Source: Lineus longissimus
Taxonomy: Eukaryota; Nemertea; Pilidiophora; Heteronemertea; Lineidae
Length of the DNA: 64,000 nt
Direction: 5' to 3'
Assembly: GCF_910592395.1 (NCBI RefSeq)
Contig: NC_088325.1
Span: forward strand, 4,495,501-4,559,500
Below are positions 62,411-64,000 of the stretch, piece by piece. How positions within the stretch are numbered: position 1 is the first letter of the stretch; each line of letters begins with the position of its first letter. The notes below the pieces were generated by a model that did no database searches, was not told the DNA's origin, and saw only the letters and a program-made list of their open reading frames with translations. The translations under genes were made by a program, and so were the position numbers.

Positions 62411-63074
62411 GTTATCCTCTGAAGAGAACAGCTCTAAAATTCCAAAATGCCACGTTAAGGTATGACATGATCATGAAGAGGGTCATGTAATAGGTCTTGT
62501 CACAATGAAATATAAAGCATTGTCTGATTACAAGGTTGAAGTTGCAGAAGTTCTAGGTGATGTCATTTTCACTGCTGTTTTAGATTTTACCAGCGATAGG
62601 CCGACAAATTCGAAGTATTAAATCCGAAATTCAGAGGAAAACAATTAATTTTTGAAAAATATAAATTTTGGTTGAATCTGTCTGCAGTTTGGCAAAATGA
62701 ATATCCCAGTTACGTTGGGCCTGGGCGGTGCATTCATCCGACGTGACAATTTTAATTACTGCTCTAGTTTTTTGTTTAAGATGATTCAGTTTGGGGCATT
62801 TAGAGTGGAATAATCAGATGCCCATAAACCCTATCCTGACCAGGGCGATATGGTGTCATATCCCAACGGGCGGACTTAGGGCAGCAATCCCTCAAATAAG
62901 GACCCCAATCCTCGTGAGACAGTGCCGAAGTCGACAATACAGGCTGCTTTATCAGCCCATATCCCTTCGAACGTCCTTTTGATCATTTCTTCCAAGCCAT
63001 TGGGTTGCTTATGGACTGTTCTTTATGGATTCTCGTGTCTCACATTACCATTTTGGCATATTTGCCGTCCAGGT
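62411..63074. other. Spacer between direct duplications
   Basis: No gene or repeat border recognised. Confidence 0.4.
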
Positions 63075-63885
63075 CCCATTGATTTATGGGTGGAGAGAAC
63101 AAAATAGGGCTAATTAGCTCTGTGTTCTCCTCAAGAGCGCAAATAAATAACAGCTATGATCTTTCCAAGAGTTGAACCTGTGACCTTCTGAGTACGAGTC
63201 CGGTGCTGTAACAATAATCCTGTCTTTGCCACTACTCTCAACTACATCAGTGGTACAAGTGAAAGAGTATGCAAATAAATAGCAAAATGGTTTATCTGAT
63301 CCCAAAACTGTCATCTGCATGAACACAACCGTGACAGCGAACAGTTAAGCACGCTAGGTTATACCATACACAATGTCATTCTCGGTATAAGAGGATTAAT
63401 TCATCTCACTCTAAAGGCAGAAGTACGTTTCTGAAGACAAATTAAAACAAGCTATCTCACAGTAAAAATTAGCAAATCTTTCTGATTTCCAGGGCAGAAG
63501 AACTTCACATGATAGCTAATCCACATTCAGGTGCCCCACTGTCTCAACGGGACCAAGACGACCGGCTTCTCTTTCTCTTTGTTCGACCCACTTATTTTCG
63601 AAAGTCTGGTGTGTTCGCGATTATTTGACAACTCAAACCAAGTATTGTTTTTTGGGCTGAGAATAGTAAAAATAATTTTTTGAATTTATTATTTTCACTG
63701 GTTTTATGACAAAAGGATAGGCGGCGCTACGGGTCTGTGAGAAATGTAGCATAGGTCTCAAATACGACCTGGCTTCGTAATTCGGTATTGGCCGACCTCA
63801 TTTGCATAATTGCCCGAGTTGTGTGGAACAGTGCCCGAACAGTGGGCTTAAAATGTTCGTAGATCCTAATAACCTAGATATTGTT
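63075..63885. repeat. Direct duplication, copy 2, with SINE-like segment
   Basis: The counterpart of 61545-62410. On the minus strand, 63165-63215 reads GCACCGGACTCGTACTCAGA and GGTCACAGGTTCAACTC; the second keeps the B box almost perfectly. No intact tRNA fold, so not a tRNA gene. Confidence 0.65.
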
Positions 63886-64000
63886 TCCTTATGGTGCTTG
63901 TTCATCGAGCCAATTCATGGAATTTCAGTAATGGCGGACTTAATTGGCAAAGGTGCTTCGTTATGATGTTCCGCAGGGGTCTGTTCTCGGGCCGTTACTG
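63886..64000. other. Window end, nothing recognised
   Basis: Too short to judge. Confidence 0.3.

Overview
This window is nuclear DNA from a multicellular animal. Coding exons are split by GT-AG introns, single-exon immunoglobulin and fibronectin-III domains are joined in phase 1, and the rest is packed with old DNA transposons, foldback elements, LINE and BEL/Pao remnants and SINE-like pieces. The repeat mix and the receptor genes fit a marine invertebrate bilaterian (for example a lophotrochozoan or an invertebrate deuterostome). The sequence alone does not let me name the species.

Left part (1-7290): Harbinger transposase remnants (838-2905), an inverted-array element (1361-1720), a 210-bp tandem duplication (3006-3420), and a duplicated host segment that carries a signal-peptide exon. 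Copy A of that segment (3438-4336) is uninterrupted. Copy B starts at 6663 and is split by the mobile element described next, resuming at 24603-24842.

Centre (7291-24602): one complete 17.3-kb Polinton/Maverick, a virus-like DNA transposon, with 568/573-bp terminal inverted repeats and a perfect 6-bp target duplication (AGCGTC). The empty paralogous site at 4089-4094 confirms the insertion. Nearly all genes lie on the minus strand, in the order OB-like small protein, HNH nuclease, protein-primed DNA polymerase B fused to a D5-type archaeo-eukaryotic primase with PriCT domain, a conserved unknown, integrase, major capsid protein, packaging ATPase, several small membrane or coiled-coil proteins, penton-like minor capsid protein, fibre-like protein, and a membrane protein. 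One gene (14629-14949) points the other way. A small gene is embedded in both terminal repeats. Polymerase, major capsid, ATPase and one further gene carry stop codons or frameshifts, so this copy looks recently inactivated; integrase and most small genes remain open. Almost every gene starts directly at an AT-rich box ending in AAATAAATG, and a short CGCT-rich repeat recurs through the element.

Right part (24843-64000): two immunoglobulin-superfamily receptor genes arranged head to head. The minus-strand gene (45116 to 32798) can be modelled completely as seven exons and 695 codons: signal peptide, Ig, Ig, FN3, FN3, transmembrane helix, and a long tail ending in an ITAM-like YxxL-x10-YxxL pair. 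The plus-strand gene (55024-59911, incomplete at both ends) has two Ig domains and a transmembrane exon. A THAP-domain ORF lies inside an intron of the first gene. Between the receptors are a LINE 3' end, a BEL/Pao fragment, a three-level nested transposon (48184-52272) and a second element with arrayed inverted repeats (52277-53265). The last 2.5 kb holds an old direct duplication with SINE-like segments.
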